A stretch of 5,720 nucleotides of DNA from Alphaproteobacteria bacterium (GCA_018665505.1 JABJCS010000554.1:1-5720); one strand, 5' to 3'; counted from the first letter of the stretch, positions 1-5,720 are shown. Translations and numbers: made by a program. The notes: generated by a model not told the origin, from the sequence alone.

Positions 1-54
1 AAACTCAGCGAGATTTATCTCGAAATGTTGGAAGCGTATTTCCACCGGAAATGA
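1..54 (+). CDS. dapE: C-terminal end of an upstream gene, probably succinyl-diaminopimelate desuccinylase
   Basis: Only the last 17 codons are present. Frame 1 is open from the left edge to a TGA at 52-54 and encodes a tail ending in EMLEAYFHRK. A short helix of the type EIYxxxLExYF is typical, as I recall it, of the C-terminus of alphaproteobacterial DapE, the zinc peptidase that releases succinate from N-succinyl-LL-diaminopimelate in lysine and peptidoglycan precursor synthesis. The neighbouring truA-fmt-def cluster is often linked to dapE in alphaproteobacteria, which supports the call. The stop overlaps the next start as ATGA (51-54), so the downstream membrane-protein genes are probably co-transcribed and translationally coupled to it. 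No catalytic residues are inside the window, so the identity rests on a short tail plus context and could be wrong. Confidence 0.5.
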   Translation, partial: KLSEIYLEMLEAYFHRK

Positions 55-620
55 TCACAAAACAAGAAATATTCGAAGGCCTATATGGTGCTTGGCGGCT
101 ATTGCTCGGAGACTGGGGAGCCGTGGCGCTGTTCGACGACTCGGTTGCCGGGTTCTGGAAATCTTTCTTCGCCGCAATCTTGGTCTTGCCGATCTATCTT
201 GTGATGACCGCGATGGGGGTGATTGAATTCGATTCCTCGCGCAGCCTGCCGGCCATCGTGTTGATCGTGTTGGAGTTCTATATCATCGCCTGGGTTCTGT
301 GGCCGCTCATCATCGGCCATGTCCTTCCGGTACTCGACCGGAGTGAAAAATTTACGCTCTACATTGTTGCCTACAATTGGATGAGCGCCGTCGGAGCCGG
401 GCTGTTTTTTATCGCTGTCTTAGTGACAACCCTCTTGCCGATACCCGATGGCTTCGCCGCTTTGATCATGGTGGGCGCCCTGCTTGGCGTGCTCGCCTAT
501 CATGTGTTCATTGCTCACACGGCCTTGAGCATCACAATTGGTGTCGCGATCGGCCTCACCGTTGCCGATTTCATCCTGCACGAAATCGTCCAGGGCGTGA
601 TGTTCGGCCGGCTGTCATGA
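51..620 (+). CDS. small multi-pass membrane protein of unknown function, first of a tandem pair
   Basis: A 189-residue integral inner-membrane protein that I cannot assign to a named family. A short cytosol-like N-terminus (1-37, with AWRLLL at 14-19 and FDDS at 28-31) is followed by about five hydrophobic segments, near 39-57, 68-95, 104-129, 135-157 and 161-182. No signal peptide or catalytic motif is obvious. Polar or aromatic positions shared with the following gene are P47/Y49, W81 and W84-P85, D96-R97, AYNW at 107-110 and Y150-H151, so these probably define the family. The ATG at 51 overlaps the preceding stop (ATGA) and has no good Shine-Dalgarno of its own, which suggests translational coupling to the dapE-like gene. 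Its stop in turn overlaps the next gene's start (617-620). It could be a transporter subunit, a scaffold or a membrane-organising protein; nothing in the sequence decides this. Confidence 0.85.
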   Translation: MITKQEIFEGLYGAWRLLLGDWGAVALFDDSVAGFWKSFFAAILVLPIYLVMTAMGVIEFDSSRSLPAIVLIVLEFYIIAWVLWPLIIGHVLPVLDRSEKFTLYIVAYNWMSAVGAGLFFIAVLVTTLLPIPDGFAALIMVGALLGVLAYHVFIAHTALSITIGVAIGLTVADFILHEIVQGVMFGRLS

Positions 621-1192
621 AAACACCAAACGATAATATCTGGGCGGCATGGCGGCTTTTCCTGCGGGACCCGAACGCTCTCTCCACTTTCGACGGCAGT
701 GCGGAAGATGCGCTGCATTCCTTCCGGGCGGTCTTCACCGCCTTGCCCTTCTACTTGTTCCTGCTGTTGCTGGCACCGGAATCGCTTAACAGCACCCGTA
801 GCGGCTTGCAGATCGGATTGCTGCACACCGTGTTCTACGTGCTGATCTGGACAATGTGGCCGGTCGTGATGTTCCGTGTGGTCCGCGTGATCGACCGCCA
901 GGAACATTATTTCCGTTATCTCGCGGCCTATAACTGGTCGATGGTGATTCAGGTAGCGATTTGGCTCGCGGTCTTCATCGCAACCTGGGCGCTTGGGTTG
1001 ACCGGCTCGCCGGCGCGAATACTCACCGTGGTCGCGGTCTGCACCGTCGTGCTCTACCATATCCACATTCTGCGCAGCACATTGGAGTTGCGCACAATGC
1101 CAGCGCTCGCCATCGCGATGATAAAAATGTTTCTCTACCAACTCCTGATGGGGACCCATCACGCGGCGCTGATTCAGCCAAGCGGCTCGTAA
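617..1192 (+). CDS. small multi-pass membrane protein of unknown function, second of a tandem pair
   Basis: A 191-residue membrane protein paralogous to the gene just upstream. The reading frame is open farther upstream, to an ATG at 377, but the ATG at 617 is chosen because it forms an ATGA overlap with the preceding stop. The protein from there also aligns with the first paralogue from its N-terminus (AWRL at 11-14 against 14-17), whereas the upstream extension is arginine-rich and only mirrors the other gene in a shifted frame. Hydrophobic segments lie near 36-54, 64-90, 101-127, 133-152 and 161-180. Shared landmarks are FDGS at 25-28, P44/Y46, W78 and W81-P82, D93-R94, AYNW at 104-107 and Y147-H148. 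The last 19 bp lie inside the oppositely oriented 3' end of truA. Function is unknown; the conserved pairing suggests a heteromer with its neighbour, which is inference. Confidence 0.85.
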   Translation: MKTPNDNIWAAWRLFLRDPNALSTFDGSAEDALHSFRAVFTALPFYLFLLLLAPESLNSTRSGLQIGLLHTVFYVLIWTMWPVVMFRVVRVIDRQEHYFRYLAAYNWSMVIQVAIWLAVFIATWALGLTGSPARILTVVAVCTVVLYHIHILRSTLELRTMPALAIAMIKMFLYQLLMGTHHAALIQPSGS

Positions 1193-1923
1193 CCGACTTC
1201 CATCAAATACAGGCCGTCTGCCGGGGCCGTCTCACCCGCCGCCGCACGGTCGCAGGCCTCCAACGCTGAGCGGACATCGCGCGGTGACCACTTACCGTCA
1301 CCAACCCGTTTCAGCGTTCCTGTGAAATTCCGAACCTGGTGATATAGAAATGACCGGGCCTCCGTATCGATGTGAATTTCGTCGCCGACCCGGCGCACGT
1401 CCAGTCGGTCCAGCGTACGCATTGGTGAGTCGGCCTGGCAGTCTTTCGCGCGAAAACTGGTGAAATCATGATGCCCGATCAAGGTTTGGGCGGCCTCATG
1501 CATGGCGTCGGCGTCGAGCCACCGCGCCACATGCCAAACCCGCCCGGCTTTAATCGCGGGCGGTGGGCGGCGATCTAGAATGCGATAGAGATACGCGCGT
1601 CGGGTCGCCGAGAACCGTGCGTGAAACGCGCCGTCGACCGCCTGCGCTGATAGGACCGAGACCGGGTTCGGTTTCAGATGAAAATTTATCGCGTCGCGTA
1701 CCGTGTCCCCATCGACGTCTTTTTCGATATCCACATGAGCCACCTGACCCATGGCGTGCACGCCTGAGTCGGTGCGCCCGGCTCCCTGCACGAGTGCTTC
1801 TTCCTGTGTGAAGCGAAAGACCGCGTCTTCCAAAGCCGCTTGGACCGACGGGCCGTTGGCCTGGCGCTGCCATCCGACGAACGGGCCGCCATCATATTCG
1901 ATGATGAGTTTCCAGCGGGTCAT
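1174..1923 (-). CDS. truA: tRNA pseudouridine(38-40) synthase TruA
   Basis: A 249-residue cytosolic enzyme that converts uridines 38, 39 and 40 in the anticodon stem-loop of many tRNAs to pseudouridine. The N-terminus has EYDG at 9-12 and GWQRQ at 17-21. The catalytic block [11 protein letters not shown] spans 47-57, with the nucleophile Asp52 and Arg50. FHARFSAT at 100-107 leads to Tyr111, equivalent to Tyr118 of the E. coli enzyme. A DFTSFRA segment, an HQVRN segment and the terminal GLYL follow in the usual order. Length is slightly under that of E. coli (270), because the protein stops soon after the GLYL strand. The ATG at 1923 overlaps the fmt stop (ATGA read on the minus strand, 1920-1923), and an AGGA lies 11 nt upstream inside fmt. 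It is the last gene of the def-GNAT-fmt-truA operon. Its terminal 19 bp overlap the convergent membrane-protein gene. Confidence 0.97.
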   Translation of the reverse strand: MTRWKLIIEYDGGPFVGWQRQANGPSVQAALEDAVFRFTQEEALVQGAGRTDSGVHAMGQVAHVDIEKDVDGDTVRDAINFHLKPNPVSVLSAQAVDGAFHARFSATRRAYLYRILDRRPPPAIKAGRVWHVARWLDADAMHEAAQTLIGHHDFTSFRAKDCQADSPMRTLDRLDVRRVGDEIHIDTEARSFLYHQVRNFTGTLKRVGDGKWSPRDVRSALEACDRAAAGETAPADGLYLMEVGYEPLG

Positions 1924-2843
1924 TCGAGAACGGTTCCTGTCGCCACGCTACGCCCGCGCAGGAAATCCGCCGCCGCCGCCGGCTTCTTACCTTCCCGTTG
2001 CAGACGGAGGAGCCGCACCGCACTACTCCCGCAAGCAACCCGAAGCGTGTCGTCCAAAACCGCGCCGGGCGCGCCGTCACCGGGCTCAATTCGCGCGGCC
2101 AACGCCTTCACACGCTCACCCCCAAGTGTAAACCAAGCGCCCGGCCACGGGGCGAAGGCGTGAATGCGGCGCGCGACCATCGACGCCTCCTCCGACCAGT
2201 CGATCCTGGCTTCAGATTTCTCAGTTTTTTTGGCGTAGGTCGTGCCCGCATCATCCTGCGGCTCCGGTACGATGTGCCCGGCCTCAAAATCCGCCAGCAC
2301 CGGCGCGATCATACGGCCACCGAGCGCCGCCAAAGCATCATGCAATTCGCCCGCCGTCGTCTCCGGCCCGATGGGCAAGGATTCCATCCGTAGAACGGGA
2401 CCGGTATCGAGGCCTTCCTCCATCATCATGATTGAGATGCCGGTCTCCGTATCGCCCGCGAGGATCGCGCGCTGAATGGGCGCCGCCCCCCGCCAGCGAG
2501 GCAATAGCGAAGCGTGAACATTAATGCAGCCGAGCCGGGGTGCTTCCAACACCGGCAGCGGTAGGATCAAACCATAAGCCGCGACGATCGCCGCATCTAA
2601 ATCGAGTGCCGCAAATTCCGCCTGCGCCCCTTCATCCCGAAGGGTGCGCGGCGTGCGGACAGGCAAACCGTGTTCCTCCGCCCAGGCATGGACCGGCGAA
2701 GGGCGCTCCTTCTGCCCCCGCCCAGCGCGGCGTGGCGGTTGCGAGTAGACCGCCGCGACCTCGTGCCCTGCCTCGACCAGTGCTGCCAAGCTCGGTACCG
2801 CGAAATCGGGCGTGCCCATATAGGCGAGTTTCAAGCGCGTCAT
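1920..2843 (-). CDS. fmt: methionyl-tRNA formyltransferase Fmt
   Basis: A 307-residue cytosolic enzyme that transfers a formyl group from 10-formyltetrahydrofolate to Met-tRNAi, giving the fMet-tRNA used to start translation. The N-terminal hydrolase-like domain shows [11 protein letters not shown] (9-19), the basic loop GRGQK (41-45) and the catalytic set Asn108, His110 and Asp146 within [15 protein letters not shown] (108-122) and GLDTG (144-148). The C-terminal tRNA-binding domain begins near TYAKK (202-206) and continues with ARIDW (212-216). Length is close to E. coli Fmt (315). A GTG three codons earlier (2852) is in frame, but the ATG at 2843 is preferred: it forms an ATGA overlap with the upstream acetyltransferase stop and is preceded, 6 nt away, by GAGGTG. 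All catalytic residues are intact. Confidence 0.97.
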   Translation of the reverse strand: MTRLKLAYMGTPDFAVPSLAALVEAGHEVAAVYSQPPRRAGRGQKERPSPVHAWAEEHGLPVRTPRTLRDEGAQAEFAALDLDAAIVAAYGLILPLPVLEAPRLGCINVHASLLPRWRGAAPIQRAILAGDTETGISIMMMEEGLDTGPVLRMESLPIGPETTAGELHDALAALGGRMIAPVLADFEAGHIVPEPQDDAGTTYAKKTEKSEARIDWSEEASMVARRIHAFAPWPGAWFTLGGERVKALAARIEPGDGAPGAVLDDTLRVACGSSAVRLLRLQREGKKPAAAADFLRGRSVATGTVLE

Positions 2844-3325
2844 AGCCGGCACCTCATGGTAACCGATGTCGGTCGATCGTATCCATCATGCGCGGTGCGA
2901 CCGGTCTCGCGGAACCCCAAGGCGGTAAAGGCCGTATGATTCTCTATCAATTCAACACGGGCCTGCAATTCGATCTCCGCAAATTTTTGTGCTTTCGCCG
3001 CAGCGACACTAGCTTCGAACAAACGACGTCCGATGCCCTCGCCTTGGCGTGATGGGTGTACCGCCAATTTGCCGAGATACATGACGTCCGCTTTTGGTGT
3101 CAGGAAGACACATCCGACGAGACCGGTATCGTCCTCCGCCAGCAACACGACGCCCGACTCCGCCTGTGCCGCCATATCCTCTTGCGTGAGCCGATTGGCC
3201 GAAGATGGTGGATCGATCCGGCCTTCCATATAGGCGAAGGCCTTCAGCACCAATGCCAGAACCGACGCCCAGTCGGTCGTGTCCGATTCGGCGGGGCGAA
3301 TGAAAATCGGGTCTAGGGAGGACAA
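2840..3325 (-). CDS. GNAT-family N-acetyltransferase between def and fmt
   Basis: A 161-residue GCN5-related acetyltransferase that should move an acetyl group from acetyl-CoA to an unknown amine. The acetyl-CoA motif A is clear: LAVHP at 87-91 and QGEGIG at 94-99, with Gln94, Gly97 and Gly99 forming the pyrophosphate loop after beta-strand 4. IRPAE at 9-13 is a typical GNAT start. Asn128 lies in the ELIENH segment (125-130), and LGFRETG (137-143) is the usual C-terminal strand. The tail HDGYDRPTS recurs, as I recall, in alphaproteobacterial GNATs of unknown substrate. The start is a TTG at 3325, 4 nt after the def stop: the frame is closed by a TGA shortly upstream with no ATG or GTG between, and the first internal Met is residue 33, too late for the fold. 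The stop overlaps the fmt start. It does not look like a textbook RimI; the substrate is unknown. Confidence 0.9.
   Translation of the reverse strand: MSSLDPIFIRPAESDTTDWASVLALVLKAFAYMEGRIDPPSSANRLTQEDMAAQAESGVVLLAEDDTGLVGCVFLTPKADVMYLGKLAVHPSRQGEGIGRRLFEASVAAAKAQKFAEIELQARVELIENHTAFTALGFRETGRTAHDGYDRPTSVTMRCRL
2850..2855 (-). promoter_or_regulatory. strong Shine-Dalgarno of fmt
   Basis: On the minus strand GAGGTG lies 6 nt before the ATG at 2843, inside the last codons of the acetyltransferase gene. It overlaps the alternative in-frame GTG at 2852, so it decides the start in favour of the ATG. It is the best ribosome-binding site seen in this operon. Confidence 0.7.
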
Positions 3326-3329
3326 GGCG

Positions 3330-3851
3330 TTATTCCGCCGACGCCTTCATCTTTTTGGCCTTCTGCAGCTTTCGCAGGATCATGCCGCGTTTGATCGATG
3401 TCAGATGATCGACGAAAAGCACGCCTTCGAGGTGATCGATTTCATGCTGGATACAGGTCGCCAACAAACCTTCCGCTTCAAGTTCACGTTCCGTATTCGT
3501 CTGGTCGATATATTTGACCCGGACTTGTTCCGGCCGTTCGACATCGGCGTAATACTCGGGCAGCGACAGACAGCCTTCCTCGTAGACGGACCAATCTTCG
3601 GATTCCCAAACTATCTCCGGGTTGGCCATGCGGAGTGGCTCGCGCTCTTCCTCACTCTTACCCACATCGATGACAATGATGCGCTTGGTGACGCCGACCT
3701 GTGGGGCAGCCAGACCGACGCCCGGTGCCAGATACATCGTCTCCAGCATGTCGTCCATTAACGCCGCAAGCTCCGCGTCGACGCGCTCGACCGGCTCGGA
3801 TTTAACCTTCAGGCGCTTGTCGGGCGCAGTGATGATGGGCAGGACCGCCAT
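3330..3851 (-). CDS. def: peptide deformylase (type I)
   Basis: A 173-residue metallo-enzyme that removes the N-formyl group from nascent proteins as they leave the ribosome. All three family motifs are present, numbered from the ATG at 3851: GVGLAAPQ at 44-51 (Gln51), EGCLSLP at 92-98 with metal ligand Cys94, and QHEIDHLEG at 135-143 with ligands His136 and His140 and catalytic Glu137. Length fits type I deformylases (E. coli 169 residues). A TTG at 3857 would add two residues (fMet-Pro); the ATG is preferred because MAVLPI is a typical deformylase N-terminus. Neither start has a clear Shine-Dalgarno. It is the first gene of the minus-strand operon, with a candidate promoter at 3887-3915, and is divergent from rmuC. 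The lysine-rich C-terminus (KKMKASAE) is common among proteobacterial versions. Confidence 0.97.
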   Translation of the reverse strand: MAVLPIITAPDKRLKVKSEPVERVDAELAALMDDMLETMYLAPGVGLAAPQVGVTKRIIVIDVGKSEEEREPLRMANPEIVWESEDWSVYEEGCLSLPEYYADVERPEQVRVKYIDQTNTERELEAEGLLATCIQHEIDHLEGVLFVDHLTSIKRGMILRKLQKAKKMKASAE

Positions 3852-3886
3852 GGGCAAATTGTCGCGAATCTGTTAGTGATCACCCG

Positions 3887-3915
3887 TAGGTATGATTCAT
3901 CCGAAGCATCGTCAA
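3887..3915 (-). promoter_or_regulatory. candidate sigma-70-type promoter of the def-GNAT-fmt-truA operon
   Basis: On the minus strand TTGACG (3915-3910) matches the -35 consensus at five of six bases and is followed after 17 nt by TACCTA (3892-3887), a weak -10. Transcription would begin near 3880, leaving a leader of about 30 nt before the def ATG. The -35 is convincing, the -10 much less so; alphaproteobacterial promoters often have degenerate -10 elements. The palindrome GTGATCAC (3876-3883) lies over the predicted start point. Confidence 0.4.
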
Positions 3916-3920
3916 GTCCC

Positions 3921-3926
3921 GAGGAA
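3921..3926 (+). promoter_or_regulatory. possible Shine-Dalgarno of rmuC
   Basis: GAGGAA lies 14 nt before the ATG at 3941, which is longer than the usual 5-9 nt. No better-spaced purine run or alternative in-frame ATG, GTG or TTG lies close by, so it is the best available site, but initiation at rmuC may be weak. Confidence 0.35.
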
Positions 3927-3940
3927 TTCGAGCCCATCCC

Positions 3941-5386
3941 ATGGATGCACCCCTAGTCATCGCCATCGCCGTTACCGTGGCCGCCACCTGCGCCGCCATC
4001 TTTCTGTCAATCAAATCAAAAACTCAGTCCGAAGCAACGCAAAAGGCCGAATCGGAACTCGCTGAGGCGCGCGCGGAAATCGCGGCACTTCAGACCGGCG
4101 CTACCGAAGACGCCCGCCGGACCGCCGAATCAGATACGCGGCTTAGCGAGATTCGACAGCAGTTCGACCAAGCAACGTCAGAGCTGCACAAATTGCGGGA
4201 ATCCGAGAAGGACTTACTGACCGAGGTACAAGTCCAGAAGAAGGAGATCGAACTCCAAAACGCCAAGCTGAAAGATTGGGAAGAGGCGCAGAAGAAATTC
4301 ATGGATGGCGCCAACGCGGCCCTAGCGGAAAGCGCTGCGAAGCTTTCAAACAAACTTCTCGAAGATCACAAGCGCGAGAACACCGCCGCCAAGGAAGACT
4401 CGGAGAAACGGGTCAAGAAGGCGACCGAGGAACTATTCAAACAATTCGAAACCGTCTCCAATTCGGTAGTGAGTCTTAACGACCGGGTCATGCGCAATGA
4501 CGAGGTCGTAGAGACGGTTCAGAAAGCGCTCTCGAGTCCCGGTGGCGCTGGGCAGTTCGCCGAAATCGGATTGGAAAACAGCTTAAAATCCTTCGGCCTG
4601 AAATCCGGCCGCGATTTCCTCACTCAACTCTCGCTCGAGGGAGAGGACGGCAGCCGGGTGCGGCCCGACGCGGTCGTATTCCTGCCCTACGATTCGGTGC
4701 TGGTGATTGATTGCAAGGCGTCAAAATTTCTGTTCGAACTGGCCGCTGCCAACAGCGACGAAGAGGCAGAGGCCGTCGGAGAGAAATTACGCCGCACCAT
4801 GCGCGAACATTTACGCTCGCTGGCAGGACGGGAGTATCGCAATGCGATCCTGGCCGATTACCGCCGCGCCGGAAAGTCGAGCGAAATCCGCCGGGTCTTG
4901 AATGTGATGTACCTGCCGAACGAAGGGGCGGTCGAGAAAGTCACGGACATAGATCCGGACTTCACTTCAGAGGCAGCCAAGCGCGGCATTACCGTCGTCG
5001 GACCGACGGGCCTACTCGCCATCATCGCTTTTGCGCGGGTCGAGATCGACCTCGGCCAACAGGCGGAGAACCAGGAGAAGATCATCGACGCCACGCGAGT
5101 CTTGTTGGAGCGAACGGCAACCATGATCCAACACGCTGCGAGTGTCGGTCGGGGCCTGAAGACAGCTTCGACGAATTACGGGAAATGGCTGAGCTCGATC
5201 AATCGCAGCCTGCTGCCCGCAACCCGCAATTTAGAGAAGCTGGGTGTGCGTACCGACGGCAAAAAACTACCGAACCAATTACCGGGATTCCAGGTGATCG
5301 AAAATGAGGCGGATGCGCTGATTGACGGCGAAGCCGAAGAAATCGACGCCCCGGAACAACTCTCGCTGTCTGATAGTAGCGACTGA
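3941..5386 (+). CDS. rmuC: RmuC-family DNA recombination protein
   Basis: A 481-residue protein of the RmuC family, close to E. coli RmuC (475). In E. coli the family is linked to limiting inversions at short inverted repeats; the biochemical activity is poorly defined. A single membrane anchor covers about residues 4-24, with positive charges after it, so most of the protein should be cytosolic. A long charged coiled coil follows (about 28-195, rich in Glu, Lys, Gln and Ala). The nuclease-like core has RPDAVVFLP at 241-249 and VIDCK at 255-259, giving a PD-(D/E)XK-type set of Asp243, Asp257 and Lys259. The later conserved VVGPTGLLA segment (352-360) is also RmuC-like. The C-terminus is an acidic tail. 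It is divergent from def with an 89-bp spacer and ends 127 bp before a convergent gene. The common form of the core motif is DSK; here it is DCK. Confidence 0.93.
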   Translation: MDAPLVIAIAVTVAATCAAIFLSIKSKTQSEATQKAESELAEARAEIAALQTGATEDARRTAESDTRLSEIRQQFDQATSELHKLRESEKDLLTEVQVQKKEIELQNAKLKDWEEAQKKFMDGANAALAESAAKLSNKLLEDHKRENTAAKEDSEKRVKKATEELFKQFETVSNSVVSLNDRVMRNDEVVETVQKALSSPGGAGQFAEIGLENSLKSFGLKSGRDFLTQLSLEGEDGSRVRPDAVVFLPYDSVLVIDCKASKFLFELAAANSDEEAEAVGEKLRRTMREHLRSLAGREYRNAILADYRRAGKSSEIRRVLNVMYLPNEGAVEKVTDIDPDFTSEAAKRGITVVGPTGLLAIIAFARVEIDLGQQAENQEKIIDATRVLLERTATMIQHAASVGRGLKTASTNYGKWLSSINRSLLPATRNLEKLGVRTDGKKLPNQLPGFQVIENEADALIDGEAEEIDAPEQLSLSDSSD

Positions 5387-5454
5387 ACTCGACAACCATT
5401 TCTCGACCGGAGAGCCGGGGCCCAGTTTGGCACCGTCCGACCAAGCTCGGCTGG

Positions 5455-5495
5455 ATCCCGGAAAACGCTGCGGCGTTTCCGGTAAACGACGGGAT
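5455..5495. terminator. inverted repeat between convergent genes, possible bidirectional terminator
   Basis: CCGGAAAACGC (5458-5468) can pair with GCGTTTCCGG (5473-5482) around a TGCG loop, with one bulged A. An outer arm ATCCCG (5455-5460) can alternatively pair with CGGGAT (5490-5495). The hairpin sits between the ends of rmuC and the minus-strand DUF4139 gene, where a shared terminator is expected. Neither strand has a T-run after the stem, so a classical intrinsic terminator is not shown; it may only stabilise the 3' ends. Confidence 0.35.
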
Positions 5496-5513
5496 TGAAA
5501 GCTGGACTCGAAC

Positions 5514-5720
5514 CTACCAAAATTTCGAGCGGACGCGATATTGTAGAACGGCTTCCCCTTCGGCGGGCACTTCGATATGCCATTTCACGCGGCGGTCGGT
5601 ATCGCGCTCATGTGGCAGGAATTCGGACAGGATGCGCCATTCTCCGACCATGTTTTCCCAGACTTCGACCGTTATCTTTTCTCGTTTGGAATTGTTTAGA
5701 CGAATTTCATATGCCGCTTC
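5514..5720 (-). CDS. C-terminal fragment of a DUF4139-type protein (runs off the right edge)
   Basis: The minus strand is open from the right edge to a TAG at 5514-5516, giving 68 C-terminal residues that begin EAAYEIRLNN and end YRVRSKFW. The pattern is a run of beta-strands: KITVEVWE, then WRILSE, PHERD, VKWHIEVPAEGEA and LQYRVR. It matches the end of DUF4139, in which a VEVxE strand, a W..L.ES..H.K segment and a final PAGGEATLTYRVR strand are typical. Such proteins are usually exported or periplasmic and of unknown function. No start, signal peptide or upstream domain is inside the window. Codon use and base composition fit the neighbours. The call rests on remembered family pattern, not a search. 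Confidence 0.75.
   Translation of the reverse strand, partial: EAAYEIRLNNSKREKITVEVWENMVGEWRILSEFLPHERDTDRRVKWHIEVPAEGEAVLQYRVRSKFW

Noticed and set aside
377..616. Upstream in-frame extension of the second membrane gene to an ATG at 377 (271 residues)
   Set aside because: The added part is arginine- and histidine-rich, lies wholly inside the first membrane gene in another frame and has no match in the paralogue; the ATGA start at 617 fits better.
515..1162. Long minus-strand reading frame (215 codons) opposite the membrane genes
   Set aside because: Its composition (many His, Asp, Gln, Arg) is typical of the antisense of hydrophobic coding sequence, and the plus-strand proteins are supported by paralogy.
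2844..2852. GTG at 2852 as start of fmt
   Set aside because: It overlaps the Shine-Dalgarno of the ATG at 2843, and that ATG forms the same ATGA junction seen elsewhere in the operon.
3279..3761. Plus-strand reading frame of 160 codons opposite def
   Set aside because: It is the antisense shadow of def, whose three catalytic motifs are intact.
3891..3896. TATGAT as the -10 of an rmuC promoter
   Set aside because: No acceptable -35 at 15-19 nt upstream, so it is mentioned as a possibility in the findings but not annotated as a promoter.
4711..5307. Second plus-strand reading frame of 198 codons inside rmuC
   Set aside because: Low-complexity Arg/Pro-rich product in the +1-type frame of a gene with clear RmuC motifs; no ribosome-binding site noted.
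5501..5520. GGACTCGAACC resembles the complement of a tRNA T-arm, suggesting a minus-strand tRNA
   Set aside because: The T-stem has an A-A mismatch, no matching acceptor arm is found at the expected distance, and the sequence upstream is the coding end of the DUF4139-type gene.
1..5720. Search by eye for CRISPR repeats, insertion-sequence ends, phage or defence genes
   Set aside because: No direct-repeat array, transposase motif or foreign-looking composition was found; RmuC is a widespread chromosomal gene and here sits in a housekeeping cluster.

Overview
The window looks like a chromosomal, vertically inherited stretch of an alphaproteobacterium. The coding density is high and the base composition is moderately GC-rich by eye. 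The gene neighbourhood (dapE-like tail, truA, fmt, def, divergent rmuC) matches an order I know from alphaproteobacteria. A Rhodospirillales-type relative is plausible, but genus or order cannot be fixed from this sequence. I see no insertion sequence, CRISPR array, phage gene, tRNA or rRNA.

Left part, plus strand (1-1192): the last 17 codons of an upstream gene, probably dapE (lysine/diaminopimelate synthesis), run through an ATGA overlap into a small integral membrane protein. That gene runs through a second ATGA overlap into another membrane protein of the same family. The two are tandem paralogues of unknown function, and they are the least explained content of the window.

Middle part, minus strand (1174-3851): a four-gene translation/tRNA operon read right to left, def (peptide deformylase), a GNAT acetyltransferase with a TTG start, fmt (Met-tRNAi formyltransferase) and truA (tRNA pseudouridine synthase). 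def and GNAT are 4 nt apart; GNAT/fmt and fmt/truA each share an ATGA stop-start overlap. Fmt adds the formyl group to initiator Met-tRNA and Def removes it from nascent proteins, so the operon holds both ends of the formylmethionine cycle plus a tRNA modification enzyme. The 3' end of truA overlaps the 3' end of the second membrane-protein gene tail to tail by 19 bp.

Right part (3852-5720): an 89-bp divergent spacer carries a candidate promoter for the def operon and the leader of rmuC. rmuC (plus) encodes a membrane-anchored coiled-coil protein with a PD-(D/E)XK-type nuclease core. After it comes a 127-bp spacer with inverted repeats, then the C-terminal end of a minus-strand DUF4139-type protein that runs off the right edge.

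Overall this is mostly housekeeping sequence. I do not see evidence for an elaborate new system. The best leads are the tandem membrane pair, the acetyltransferase lodged between def and fmt, and the compact overlapping gene junctions.
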